A stretch of DNA of 14,780 nucleotides from an uncultured Clostridia bacterium (GCA_947169005.1 CAMVOG010000025.1:1-14780), one strand, 5' to 3'. Shown: positions 1-8,379, counted from the stretch's first letter. Numbers and translations: made by a program. Notes: generated by a model not told the origin, from the letters alone.

Positions 1-1
1 C

Positions 2-682
2 ATGAGGAAGATCGAAGAAAAGATCGGCTACCGCTTTCGGGACCCTGAGCTGCTTCGCCAGGCGCTGACCCACAGCTCCTACGCCAACGAGCGGGGCTGG
101 GGGCGGCTGGGCTGCAACGAGCGGCTGGAATTCCTGGGAGATTCGATTTTGGGCTATTTCACGGCGGAGTACCTCTACCGCGGCTATCCCGATAAGCCCG
201 AGGGGGAGATGACGAAGCTCCGGGCGGAGCTGGTCTGCGAGACCAGCCTGGCCAAGGTGGCTGAGACCCTTGCCCTGGGGGAGGCCCTGCTGCTGGGCCG
301 GGGCGAGGAGCTGGGCGGGGGCCGCGGGCGGCCCTCCATCACCGCCGACGCGGTGGAGGCCCTGCTGGCCGCCGTCTATCTGGACGGGGGCGCCGAGGAG
401 GCCCGCCGCTTTGTGTATACCTTCATCCTTTCCAATGCGCCCCGGGCCGCCCGGGAGGGCAGCCATGACTTCAAGACCCTGCTGCAGGAGCTGGTCCAGC
501 GGGACGGGGCCGAGAGCCCCCTTTACCGCATGACCGGGGAAAGCGGCCCGGACCACTGCAAGGTGTTCAGCGCCGAGGTGCTGGTGGACGGCAGGGCCCT
601 GGGCGAGGGCAGCGGCCGCAGCAAGAAGGAGGCGGAGCAGAACGCCGCCCGGGACGCGCTGGAAAAGCTGAAGAAAAGCTGA
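2..682 (+). CDS. rnc: Ribonuclease III
   Basis: Endoribonuclease that cuts double-stranded RNA, as in rRNA precursor processing and mRNA turnover; acts in the cytoplasm as a Mg-dependent homodimer. The 226 residues match the usual family length. The RNase III signature NERLEFLGDS is at residues 39-48, holding the catalytic E43 and D47, and the second acidic pair is D116 and E119 in ADAVEALLAA. A double-stranded RNA-binding domain fills about residues 153-222, ending in a basic GSGRSKKEAEQNAA segment. The ATG lies at base 2, so no ribosome binding site can be inspected and a longer N terminus is possible, but family members commonly begin at about this distance from the IGYRF motif. The next gene starts one base after the stop, so the two are surely co-transcribed. 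All catalytic residues I could check are present. Confidence 0.96.
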   Translation: MRKIEEKIGYRFRDPELLRQALTHSSYANERGWGRLGCNERLEFLGDSILGYFTAEYLYRGYPDKPEGEMTKLRAELVCETSLAKVAETLALGEALLLGRGEELGGGRGRPSITADAVEALLAAVYLDGGAEEARRFVYTFILSNAPRAAREGSHDFKTLLQELVQRDGAESPLYRMTGESGPDHCKVFSAEVLVDGRALGEGSGRSKKEAEQNAARDALEKLKKS

Positions 683-683
683 T

Positions 684-1685
684 ATGGGGGCGAAGCGGCG
701 CATCATCCCTCTTTTCGTGCCCCACCTGGGCTGTCCCCACGCCTGCGTCTTCTGCGACCAGCGGGCCGTTTCCGGCGCGCGGGAGCCCGTGACCGCCGCT
801 GACGTGACCCGGACGCTCAGCGAGGCGGAGGCCCGCTTCCCCGCCGGGGCGGAGCTGGCCTTCTATGGGGGCAGCTTCACGGCGATCCCCGCCGATGAAC
901 AGGAGGCCCTGCTGTCCGCCGCCGCGCCCTTTTTGGAGCGGGGCTTTTTGGCGTCCCTGCGGGTCTCCACCCGCCCGGACCGCGTGGACGGCCCTGCCCT
1001 GGCGCGTCTGCGCCGCTATGGGGTGCGGACCGTGGAGCTGGGGGCCCAGAGCATGGATGAGGCGGTGCTGCGGCTTGCGGGCCGGGGCCATTCGGCGGAG
1101 GATACCCGCCGGGCTGCCGCCCTGGTGAAGGCCGGGGGCTTTGCCCTCATTTTGCAGATGATGACGGGCCTGCCCGGCAGCGACCGGGAAAAGGACCTCT
1201 TCACGGCCCGGGAGCTGCTGGCCCTGGAGCCGGACGGGCTGCGGGTCTATCCCACGGTGATCCTGCGGGATACGGCCCTCTGCGCCCTCTGGCGGGCGGG
1301 AAAGTACCGGGAGCATACGGTGGAGGAGGCCATGGAGACCTGCGCCGCCATTTTAGAGCTGACGGATGCCGCCGGGGTCCCCGTGACGCGGCTGGGGCTG
1401 AACCCCACGGAGGAGCTTTCCGCGGGCGGGGCCGTGGCCGGGGCCTATCACCCGGCCCTGGGGGAGCTGGCGCGGGCGCGGCTGATGCTGCGCCGGGCTG
1501 AGCGCCTCCTGCGGGATACGCCCCACGGGGAGACCGTGACCCTGGGCGTCGCCCCGGAGCGCCTGTCCCAGATGACGGGACAGAAAAGGGAAAATCTGGC
1601 CGCGCTGCGGCAGGAGTTCGGGCTCATGGAGGTACGGGTGAAGCCCGTACAGGTTAATTCCGGAGAAATCATACTCTTGTCTTGA
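684..1685 (+). CDS. Radical SAM protein, Elp3/YtqA-like, lacking an acetyltransferase domain
   Basis: Iron-sulfur enzyme expected to use S-adenosylmethionine; its substrate is unknown. C17, C21 and C24 form the CxxxCxxC motif that binds the 4Fe-4S cluster, within HLGCPHACVFCDQ. YGGSFTAIP follows at about residue 60, the place of the SAM-binding glycine motif, then STRPD, ELGAQSMD and LQMMTGLPGSD, all typical of the Elp3-like branch. At 333 residues it ends after the TIM-barrel part and a short tail, so the GNAT acetyltransferase domain of true Elp3 is missing. It is encoded one base after rnc and directly before smc; I recall the same placement in other Clostridia. A tRNA-modification role is only a guess from the family resemblance. 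The ATG has a weak purine-rich stretch (AAGAAAAG) upstream, suggesting translation coupled to rnc. Confidence 0.88.
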   Translation: MGAKRRIIPLFVPHLGCPHACVFCDQRAVSGAREPVTAADVTRTLSEAEARFPAGAELAFYGGSFTAIPADEQEALLSAAAPFLERGFLASLRVSTRPDRVDGPALARLRRYGVRTVELGAQSMDEAVLRLAGRGHSAEDTRRAAALVKAGGFALILQMMTGLPGSDREKDLFTARELLALEPDGLRVYPTVILRDTALCALWRAGKYREHTVEEAMETCAAILELTDAAGVPVTRLGLNPTEELSAGGAVAGAYHPALGELARARLMLRRAERLLRDTPHGETVTLGVAPERLSQMTGQKRENLAALRQEFGLMEVRVKPVQVNSGEIILLS

Positions 1686-1710
1686 AAAAAGAGGGAAATA
1701 ATAGTAAAAT
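1682..1710 (+). promoter_or_regulatory. Putative sigma-A promoter for smc
   Basis: TTGAAA at 1682-1687 and TAAAAT at 1705-1710 are separated by exactly 17 bases; each matches the housekeeping consensus at five of six positions. They lie in an A/T-rich island (about 1684-1718) that stands out from the GC-rich surroundings. The -35 box overlaps the TGA stop of the radical SAM gene. Predicted transcription start is near 1717, giving smc a leader of about 60 bases. Prediction from sequence only. Confidence 0.7.
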
Positions 1711-1742
1711 AATCTATCAGGCTGTTTGCCGCGCAGAAAAGC

Positions 1743-1762
1743 TCCGCCGGGTCCCCGGCGGA
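1743..1762 (+). promoter_or_regulatory. GC-rich hairpin in the smc leader
   Basis: TCCGCCGGG at 1743-1751 pairs perfectly with CCCGGCGGA at 1754-1762 (realistically 7-8 pairs with a tight loop). It ends a few bases before the weak ribosome binding region GGGGG (1767-1771) of smc. There is no T-run after it, so it does not look like an intrinsic terminator. It could influence translation start or mRNA stability of smc, which is inference. Confidence 0.5.
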
Positions 1763-1777
1763 AGATGGGGGTAGCGG

Positions 1778-4700
1778 ATGTATTTAAAGGCGCTGGAGAT
1801 CCAGGGCTTCAAGTCCTTCCCGGACAAGGTACGCCTGTCCTTTGAAAAGGACGTGACGGCCATCGTCGGGCCGAACGGAAGCGGAAAATCGAATATATCC
1901 GACGCTATCAGCTGGGTCCTGGGCGAGCAGCGCACCAAGACCCTGCGGGGCAGCAAGATGGAGGACGTGATCTTCGGCGGCACGCCGGAGCGGGCCAAGC
2001 TGGGCTTTGCCCAGGTGAGCCTGATCCTGGATAACGACGGCGCCGTGTTCGACGCCGAGCCGGGGGAGCTTACCGTCACCCGCCGCTATTACCGCAGCGG
2101 CGAGAGCGAGTATTTCATCAACAAGCGCTCCGTGCGCCTCAAGGACGTGAACGCCCTCTTTATGGACACGGGCCTGGGGCGGGACGGCTATTCCATGATC
2201 GGCCAGGGCCGCGTGGACGAGATCTTGTCCGCCAAGAGCACGGACCGGCGGGAGGTTTTCGAGGAGGCGGCGGGCATCTCCCGCTTCCGTTACCGCCGGG
2301 AGGAGGCCCAGAATAAGCTGGACAAAACCGAGGACAGCCTGCTGCGCTTAAACGACAAGATCAGCGAGCTGGAGCTGTCCGTAGAGCCCCTGCGCCGCCA
2401 GGCGGAGGTGGCAAAGAAATATCTGACCCTGCGGGACGAGCTGCGGGGCCTGGAGATCTCCCTCTGGATGGAGCAGCTGGACCGGCTGGGCCAGCGCACC
2501 GCCCTCCTGCGGCAGGAGGCGGCGGAGGCCACGGCCCTGCTGGACAAGGCGAGGCAGGAGCTGCAAAGCCTTTACGACAACGCCGAGAGCTTTACCGCCG
2601 CCCTCCGGGAGGGCGAGGAAAAGGCGGAGAAGCTGCGGGGCGAGATCGAGGCCGTTTCCGCCCTGGCCGCCGAGAAGGAGAACGAGCTGGCCGTACTCAC
2701 CGCCAATCTGGAGAGCGGCGAGGCCAACGCCGAGCGCCTGCGGCAGGAGCTGCGGGAGCAGTCGGAGCGGGACAGCGGCTTAAAGGAGCAGATCGCCCAG
2801 CGCCAGGCGAGAGCCGGGGAGCTGGACGAGGCCATCGCCGCCCTGGTGGAGCGCTGCGGCGCCCTCATAGACGCTGCTGACGAGGCCGGGCGCGCGGCCA
2901 GGGAGCGGGAGGAGGAGCTTGCCTCCACCCAGGCCCAGATCCAGGCCGCGGCGGGGGCCGCCTCCGCCGCCCGGGCCCGCTATGAGGCCCTCAGCTCCAC
3001 GGGGGCCGAGGCCAAGAGCCGCACCGAGGCCGCCCGGGAGGAGCTTGGCCGCTTCGAGGAGCGGCTGGAGACCGAGCGCGCCGCCTTTGCGGAGGCGGAG
3101 GAGCGGCTGGAGGCCCTGCGCCGGGAGTCGGAGGCCCAGACGAACCGCATCGCCGGCCTGCGCCTGCGGGCGAAGAACCGGGCGGGCGCGGCGGAGGAGC
3201 TGCGGGAAAAGCGCCGCCAGCTCCAGCTGGAGAGCAACCGGGTCAACGCCCGGGCGGGGCTCCTCAGTGACATGAAGAAGGAATACGAGGGCTTTTCCCG
3301 GGCGGTCCGCTCCGTGATGCAGGAAAAGCGAAGCGGCGGGCTGCGGAACATCCACGGCACCGTGGCGGAGCTCATCAAGGTGCCGGACGAGTACGCCGTC
3401 GCCATCGAGACGGCCTTGGGGGAATCCCTGCAGCATATCGTGGTGGACCGGGAGGAGGACGGCAAGGCCGCCATCCAGTATCTGAAGCGGCGGGACCTGG
3501 GCCGCGCCACCTTCCAGCCCCTTTCCGCCGTGCGGGGCAATGAGCTGACGGAGCGGGAGCTGCTGACGGCGCCGGGCGTCATCGGCCTGGCCTCCCGGCT
3601 CATCTCCTGCGAGGCCCGCTACGAGGGCATCGTCAAGAGCCTTCTGGGCCGCGTGGTGGTTGCGGAGGACCTGGACCGGGCCATCGCCGCCTCCCGCCAG
3701 AGCCGGGTGCGGGCGAAAATCGTCACCCTGGACGGCCAGGTGCTGAACGCCGCGGGCTCCATGACCGGCGGCAGCGCCGCCCGCAGCGTGGGCATGCTCT
3801 CCCGCACCAATGAGCTGGAGCGCCTGCAGCGCCGCCAGCGGGAGCTGACGGAGGAGGACAAGGCCCTGGCCGAGAAGCTGAGCCAGGCGGAGCGGGAGAA
3901 GGCCGCCGCCGACTATGACAGCGAGACCGCCGAGGGGGACCTGCGCCGGGCTCAGGACGAGCTGGTGAAGCTCTCCGCCGAGCTGGAGCAGCGCCGGGTG
4001 CTGCTGCGGTCCCTGGAAGAGACCCGGGAGACCATGGCCGGGAGCCTGGGCGAGGCCGAGGACCGGGCCGGGCGCAACGAAAATGAGAAGGAAACGGCCC
4101 GGGAGCGGGCCGAGGAGCTGGCCGCCCGGGAGCGGGAGCTGCGGGAGCTGGCGGAGAGCCTGTCCCGCAAGCGGGACGAGGCCCGGGCTGAGGAGGCCCG
4201 CCTCACGGCCGAGCTGGCCGGGGCCAAGAACGAGGAAGCCGGGCTCAAATCCGAGCGGGAGGCCACCCTCCGCTCCGTCGGGGAGTGGGAGAGCCTGCTC
4301 TCCGCCCTGGGAGGCGAGCGGGGCCAGAAGGAAAAGCAGCTGGAAGCTCTGGAAACGGAGAAGCAGAGCCTTCTTGCCGAGCGGCAGCGCAAGCAGGGCG
4401 AGCTGGACGGCATCCGGGAAACGGAGGCCGCGGGCCGGGCGAGACTGTCCGAGGCCCTGCGGGAGAAGGCCCAGGTGGAGGAGCGCCGGAGCGGCAACGA
4501 GAAAAAGACCCAGGAGAAGAACGCCGAGCTGGTGGAGCTGGAAAAAAACGCCGCCCGCCTGGAGCAGCGTCAGCAGGCCGCCGACATGGAGGAAAAGCAG
4601 CTGGTGGACAAGCTCTGGGACAGCTACGAGCTGAGCCGCGCCGCCGCCCAGCGCCAGCGGCAGGAGCTGGAGTCCGTCTCCAAGGCCACGAAGCGGGTCT

Positions 4701-5335
4701 CCGCCCTCAAGCGGGAGATCGGCGCCCTGGGCACCCCCAATATCGGGGCCATCGAGGAATTCCAGCGGGTGAACGAGCGCTATTCCTACCTCACGGACCA
4801 GCGGGACGATATTTTGGAAGCCAAGGCGGGCCTGGAAAAAATCATCCGGGACGTGACCAAGGAAATGGAGGAGATCTTCCGCCGGGAGTTCACAGCCATC
4901 AACGAGCATTTCAAGGAGACCTTCCGGGAGCTCTTCGGGGGCGGCAGCGCCTCCCTGGAGCTGGAAAACGAGGAGGACATCCTTTCCAGCGGCATCGAGA
5001 TCAAGGTACAGCCTCCGGGCAAGACCCAGCGGACGCTGACGCTGCTCTCCGGCGGCGAGCGGGCCTTCGTGGCCATCGCCATCTATTTTGCCATTCTGAA
5101 GGTGCGGCCCACGCCCTTCTGCGTGCTGGACGAGATCGAGAGCGCCCTGGACGAAAAGAACGTGACCCGCTTCGCGGACTATCTGCGCAAGGTCTGCCAT
5201 AAAACGCAGTTTCTGGTCATCACCCACCGCCGGGGCTCCATGGAGCGGGCGGACGTGCTCTATGGCGTGACCATGCAGAGCGGCGTCTCCAAGGTGCTGA
5301 GCATCGACCTGGACGAGGCGCTGAAGAAATATTAG
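1778..5335 (+). CDS. smc: Chromosome partition protein SMC
   Basis: ATPase that, with ScpA and ScpB, extrudes and organises chromosomal DNA. The protein is 1185 residues, the normal bacterial size. The N-terminal head has Walker A GPNGSGKS at residues 31-38 and the conserved QGRVDEILS and FEEAAGISRFRYRR motifs at about 145-175. A long Glu/Arg/Ala/Gln-rich coiled coil follows, then the hinge at about 515-670, beginning near SGGLRNIHGTVAELI, then the returning coiled coil. The C-terminal head has the ABC signature LSGGERA at about 1090 and Walker B FCVLDEIESALDE at about 1114-1126. The ATG is preceded by a weak G-rich ribosome binding region. It probably has its own promoter at 1682-1710. In B. 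subtilis ftsY follows smc directly; here an LRR gene intervenes. The stop codon TAG also forms the start of a 7-bp repeat array. The complete reading frame shows no sign of damage. Confidence 0.98.
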   Translation: MYLKALEIQGFKSFPDKVRLSFEKDVTAIVGPNGSGKSNISDAISWVLGEQRTKTLRGSKMEDVIFGGTPERAKLGFAQVSLILDNDGAVFDAEPGELTVTRRYYRSGESEYFINKRSVRLKDVNALFMDTGLGRDGYSMIGQGRVDEILSAKSTDRREVFEEAAGISRFRYRREEAQNKLDKTEDSLLRLNDKISELELSVEPLRRQAEVAKKYLTLRDELRGLEISLWMEQLDRLGQRTALLRQEAAEATALLDKARQELQSLYDNAESFTAALREGEEKAEKLRGEIEAVSALAAEKENELAVLTANLESGEANAERLRQELREQSERDSGLKEQIAQRQARAGELDEAIAALVERCGALIDAADEAGRAAREREEELASTQAQIQAAAGAASAARARYEALSSTGAEAKSRTEAAREELGRFEERLETERAAFAEAEERLEALRRESEAQTNRIAGLRLRAKNRAGAAEELREKRRQLQLESNRVNARAGLLSDMKKEYEGFSRAVRSVMQEKRSGGLRNIHGTVAELIKVPDEYAVAIETALGESLQHIVVDREEDGKAAIQYLKRRDLGRATFQPLSAVRGNELTERELLTAPGVIGLASRLISCEARYEGIVKSLLGRVVVAEDLDRAIAASRQSRVRAKIVTLDGQVLNAAGSMTGGSAARSVGMLSRTNELERLQRRQRELTEEDKALAEKLSQAEREKAAADYDSETAEGDLRRAQDELVKLSAELEQRRVLLRSLEETRETMAGSLGEAEDRAGRNENEKETARERAEELAARERELRELAESLSRKRDEARAEEARLTAELAGAKNEEAGLKSEREATLRSVGEWESLLSALGGERGQKEKQLEALETEKQSLLAERQRKQGELDGIRETEAAGRARLSEALREKAQVEERRSGNEKKTQEKNAELVELEKNAARLEQRQQAADMEEKQLVDKLWDSYELSRAAAQRQRQELESVSKATKRVSALKREIGALGTPNIGAIEEFQRVNERYSYLTDQRDDILEAKAGLEKIIRDVTKEMEEIFRREFTAINEHFKETFRELFGGGSASLELENEEDILSSGIEIKVQPPGKTQRTLTLLSGGERAFVAIAIYFAILKVRPTPFCVLDEIESALDEKNVTRFADYLRKVCHKTQFLVITHRRGSMERADVLYGVTMQSGVSKVLSIDLDEALKKY

Positions 5336-5361
5336 GCAACAGGCAATAGGCATTGGGAGGT
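5334..5361 (+). repeat. Degenerate 7-bp repeat array between smc and the LRR gene
   Basis: Four consecutive heptads: AGGCAAC (5334-5340), AGGCAAT (5341-5347), AGGCATT (5348-5354) and GGGAGGT (5355-5361). The first begins on the AG of the smc stop codon TAG. The last supplies the GGGAGG ribosome binding site of the next gene. The family recurs at 7380, 9538 and 9751. Confidence 0.7.
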
Positions 5362-5367
5362 ATTCTT

Positions 5368-7377
5368 ATGAAGGCAAAACGGTTTTTCGGTCTGCTTCTG
5401 GCGCTCTGCCTGCTGGCGGGGCTTTTGACGCTGCCCGCCGCTGCGGCGGAGGAGGTCGCTTCGGGCTTTTGCGGGTCCGATAAGACCCCCGAGGCGCTGA
5501 CCTGGACCCTGGACAGCGAAGGCACGCTGACGATCACCGGCGAAGGCGATATGACTTACGATCGGCCCTGGGGTAACTATATCGGGCAGATCAAGGCCCT
5601 GAACCTGGGGGAAGGCCTTACCTCCATCGGAGAATATGCTTTCGACGACTGCACGGAGCTGACGGAGGTCACGATCCCCGAAGGCGTCCTTACGGTGAAC
5701 GACGGCGCCTTTGAAAACTGCACGGGGCTGAAAACGGTCCGGCTGCCGGACAGCCTCGTTGAGCTGGGCAGCCAGGCCTTCAGCGACTGTGTAAGTCTGA
5801 AAAGCATCGCCATCGGACCCTGTGTCGAGGCCGTCTCCAGCGATTGCTTCAACGGGGCCACGGCCCTGGAGAGCATCACCGTAGCCGCGGAGAATGAGAA
5901 TTACCGCGTCATGGACGGCGTCCTCTATACCATGGACGGCAAGCAGCTTGTTTGCTGCCCCGCCGCACGGGCGATGGGCGCTTACGCGGTTCCGGAGGGG
6001 ACAGAGATCATTCTCGATACTGCCTTCCAATTCTGCAGTGGCCTTACCGCTGTCAGCTTTCCCTCTTCCTTGAAGACCATCGGGGGCTGGACCTTCCGCC
6101 AGACGAGCCTCAGAACCGTGACCATCCCCGCCGGGGTGACGACCATCGGCACCGCCGCCTTCGCCGCCATCCCCACCCTTACGGAGATCCGCCTGGAGGC
6201 GGGCAACCCCAAATTCACCGTTTCGGACGGCTGCCTCTATAATGCGGAGCGGACGAAGCTCATTCAGTATCCTGCGGGCAAGAGCGGCAGCAGCTTTGCC
6301 GTCCCCGCCGGAGTGACGGAGCTGGACGTGCAGACCTTCTTCGGCTGTGTGAATCTGGAGAGCGTGACCCTGCCCGCGGGCCTCAGGAGCTTTGGCACCT
6401 ACGCCTTTGCCGACGCGCCCCGGCTGAAAAGCGTCACCTTTCCCGATTCCATCGAGACCATCGGCGCGCAGGCCTTCCGCAACACCCCTCTGCTGACGAA
6501 CGAGGCCAACTGGAAGGACGGCTTTCTTTACGTGGGTCCCGCGCTGATCGCGGTTGACAAGAAGCAGGTCGGCAGCGAGCTCACCGTCAAGGCGGGCACC
6601 CGGGCTATTGCGAACCGGGCCTTTGAGCATTGCGAGGAGTTGATCAAGGTAACGCTGCCCGCCGGACTGCGGGCGATCCCGGAATACTGCTTCCAGTACT
6701 GCTCCGCGCTGACGGACGTGAATATTCCCTCCAGCGTGACGAGCATCGGGCGCTACGCCTTCAGCCACTGTGACGCTCTGGAGAGCGTTGACCTCCCCGC
6801 CAGTGTGACGAGCATCGGCTCCCTGGCCTTCAGCGTTTCCGAGAACCTTAAGTCCATTGTGGTCCGGGGCGATCTGGCAAAGCTTGAGCGGAACACCTTT
6901 ATCAACTGCCGCGCCCTGGAGACCGCCGTTTTCTGCGGCGACGTGGGCGTCATCGACGCGCGGGTCTTCAGCGGCTGCCGCGCGCTGAAAAGCGTCACCT
7001 TCGGCGGCCATGTCGAGAGCATCGGCGCGAATGCCTTTGCCTCCAGCCCGGCGCTGACGGACGTGTATTTCGCGGGCAGCGAGGAGGAGTGGAACGCCAT
7101 CCCCGTGGCGAGCGGCAACGACGCGCTGAAGAATGCCACGATCCACTTCAACGCGGAGCTGCCCGAGCTGCCTGAGCAGCCTGAGCAGCCTGAGCAGCCC
7201 GAAGTGAAGCCCGGGGACGTGAACGGGGACGGGACCGTGGACCGGAGCGACGCGGCGGCGCTCTTCCGGGCCGTTTCCGCCGGCACCGCCGGTGCTGACG
7301 CGGACGTGAACAAGGACGGCCGAGTGAACGGCCACGACGCCCTCATCCTCTTCCGCCAAATCGCAAGCGCCGCGTAA
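5368..7377 (+). CDS. Secreted BspA-type leucine-rich-repeat protein with C-terminal dockerin
   Basis: Probable extracellular protein of 669 residues. A signal peptide is clear: MKAKRFFGLLLALCLLAGLL, then an Ala-rich end with likely cleavage near PAAAA/EE. About residues 30-590 hold many LRR_5 repeats with the pattern L-x-x-V-x-I-P-x-x-V-T-x-I-G-x-x-A-F, interrupted by DGVLYTMDGKQLV and DGCLYNAERTKLI segments typical of BspA proteins. A Pro/Glu/Gln linker at about 596-611 leads to a type I dockerin with two calcium loops, DVNGDGTVDRSD from residue 617 and DVNKDGRVNGHD from 646, each followed by a hydrophobic helix. Dockerins bind cohesins, so it may be docked on a scaffold or cell-surface partner; none is encoded here. 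BspA-type LRRs often mediate adhesion. The ATG at 5368 was chosen because GGGAGG lies seven bases upstream; an upstream in-frame TTG at 5353 is less likely. It separates smc from ftsY and is flanked by 7-bp repeats on both sides. Confidence 0.92.
   Translation: MKAKRFFGLLLALCLLAGLLTLPAAAAEEVASGFCGSDKTPEALTWTLDSEGTLTITGEGDMTYDRPWGNYIGQIKALNLGEGLTSIGEYAFDDCTELTEVTIPEGVLTVNDGAFENCTGLKTVRLPDSLVELGSQAFSDCVSLKSIAIGPCVEAVSSDCFNGATALESITVAAENENYRVMDGVLYTMDGKQLVCCPAARAMGAYAVPEGTEIILDTAFQFCSGLTAVSFPSSLKTIGGWTFRQTSLRTVTIPAGVTTIGTAAFAAIPTLTEIRLEAGNPKFTVSDGCLYNAERTKLIQYPAGKSGSSFAVPAGVTELDVQTFFGCVNLESVTLPAGLRSFGTYAFADAPRLKSVTFPDSIETIGAQAFRNTPLLTNEANWKDGFLYVGPALIAVDKKQVGSELTVKAGTRAIANRAFEHCEELIKVTLPAGLRAIPEYCFQYCSALTDVNIPSSVTSIGRYAFSHCDALESVDLPASVTSIGSLAFSVSENLKSIVVRGDLAKLERNTFINCRALETAVFCGDVGVIDARVFSGCRALKSVTFGGHVESIGANAFASSPALTDVYFAGSEEEWNAIPVASGNDALKNATIHFNAELPELPEQPEQPEQPEVKPGDVNGDGTVDRSDAAALFRAVSAGTAGADADVNKDGRVNGHDALILFRQIASAA
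7171..7197 (+). repeat. Tandem 9-bp coding repeat in the LRR/dockerin linker
   Basis: Three exact copies of CCTGAGCAG encode Pro-Glu-Gln repeats of the linker before the dockerin. Upstream GAGCTGCC units and the following CCCGAAGTG look like diverged copies. Such runs can change copy number by slippage, altering linker length in frame. Confidence 0.85.
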
Positions 7378-7379
7378 CG

Positions 7380-7400
7380 GTTCCCTGTTCCCTGGGCCCG
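7380..7400 (-). repeat. Degenerate 7-bp repeat array, inverted, after the LRR gene
   Basis: Two exact GTTCCCT units (7380-7386 and 7387-7393) and a third degenerate unit, GGGCCCG (7394-7400), begin two bases after the LRR stop codon. Read on the minus strand they are AGGGAAC, the same family as the array at 5334-5361 but in opposite orientation, so the LRR gene is bracketed by inverted copies. Confidence 0.65.
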
Positions 7401-7442
7401 CGATACAAAAACGATGCAAAAGCATTGAGAATGGAGTCAAGC

Positions 7443-8366
7443 ATGGGTTTTTTCAGTAAGATCAAGGAGGGCCTGGCGAAGACCCGACAGAACGTCACCA
7501 GCCGTTTGCAGGGGATGTTCGACAGCTTCACCGGGGCAAACGACGAGTTTTTTGACGAGCTGGAGGAGACGCTGATCCTCTCGGACGTGGGCGTGGACCT
7601 GGCCACGAGGACCGTAGACGATCTGCGGGAGAACGTGAAGCGCCAGGGCCTCCACGGGGCCGAGGAGGTCCGCGGGGAGCTGGAGCGCCTGCTGAAGGAG
7701 ATCCTGCACTTTGAGGACATCGCCATCCATACGGAGACGAAGCCCTCCATCATCCTGGTCATCGGCGTCAACGGCGTGGGGAAGACCACCACCATCGGCA
7801 AGCTGGCCGCCCGCTACGTTTCCGAGGGCAAGAAGGTCCTGCTCTGCGCGGGGGATACCTTCCGGGCCGCCGCCGCCGAGCAGCTTACCATCTGGGCCGA
7901 GCGCAGCGGGGCGGACATCGTGCGCCACGAGGAGGGCTCGGACCCCGGCGCCGTGATTTTTGACGGCATCGCTGCCGCCAAGGCCCGGGGCGCGGACGTG
8001 ATCATCTGCGACACCGCCGGGCGGCTGCACAACAAGCAGAATCTGATGAACGAGCTGGCGAAGATAGACCGCATCATCACCCGGGAGCTGCCCGAGGCCA
8101 GCCGGGAAAACCTGCTGGTCATCGACGCCACCACGGGCCAGAACGGCCTCATCCAGGCCAAGCAGTTTTCCGAGGCCGCCAAGGTCACGGGCCTGGTGCT
8201 CACCAAGCTGGACGGCACCGCCCGGGGCGGCATTGTCTTCGCCGTGGCCGGGGAGCTGGGCATCCCCGTGAAGCTGGTGGGTGTGGGCGAGAAGGTGGGC
8301 GACCTCATCGACTTTGATGGGGACGACTTCGTGCGCGCCCTGCTGGACGGAACGGAGATCGGTTGA
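7443..8366 (+). CDS. ftsY: Signal recognition particle receptor FtsY
   Basis: SRP-type GTPase that receives ribosome-SRP complexes at the membrane for co-translational insertion. The 307-residue protein has the N domain (about 1-95) and the NG GTPase core: P-loop GVNGVGKTTT from residue 108, DTFRAAAAEQL after it, DTAGR at 190-194 and TKLDG at 254-258, then GVGEKVGDLIDFD near the end. It lacks the long acidic A domain of E. coli FtsY, as usual for Firmicutes; the N-terminal MGFFSKIKEGLAKTR helix probably contacts membrane. The ATG at 7443 was chosen because TGGAG (7432-7436) lies six bases upstream; in-frame ATG 7431 and TTG 7425 lack this. A small hairpin with an AAAA loop (7412-7427) lies just before it. 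The stop codon lies inside the first copy of a 23-bp direct repeat. Confidence 0.97.
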   Translation: MGFFSKIKEGLAKTRQNVTSRLQGMFDSFTGANDEFFDELEETLILSDVGVDLATRTVDDLRENVKRQGLHGAEEVRGELERLLKEILHFEDIAIHTETKPSIILVIGVNGVGKTTTIGKLAARYVSEGKKVLLCAGDTFRAAAAEQLTIWAERSGADIVRHEEGSDPGAVIFDGIAAAKARGADVIICDTAGRLHNKQNLMNELAKIDRIITRELPEASRENLLVIDATTGQNGLIQAKQFSEAAKVTGLVLTKLDGTARGGIVFAVAGELGIPVKLVGVGEKVGDLIDFDGDDFVRALLDGTEIG

Positions 8367-8379
8367 AAGAAGTTCAACC

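Noticed and set aside
2780..5353. 857-codon antisense frame opposite smc
   Set aside because: It mirrors the repetitive Glu/Arg coiled-coil codons of smc and gives a Leu/Gly/Gln-rich product without domains. smc is certain.
7381..7409. Promoter for ftsY: TTCCCT, 17 bases, TACAAA
   Set aside because: The -35 falls in the 7-bp repeat and matches only three of six positions.
5332..7440. Long antisense open frame (about 700 codons) opposite the LRR gene
   Set aside because: High GC and codon bias keep the opposite strand open. The sense strand has a signal peptide, LRR repeats and a dockerin; the antisense product has no recognisable domain.
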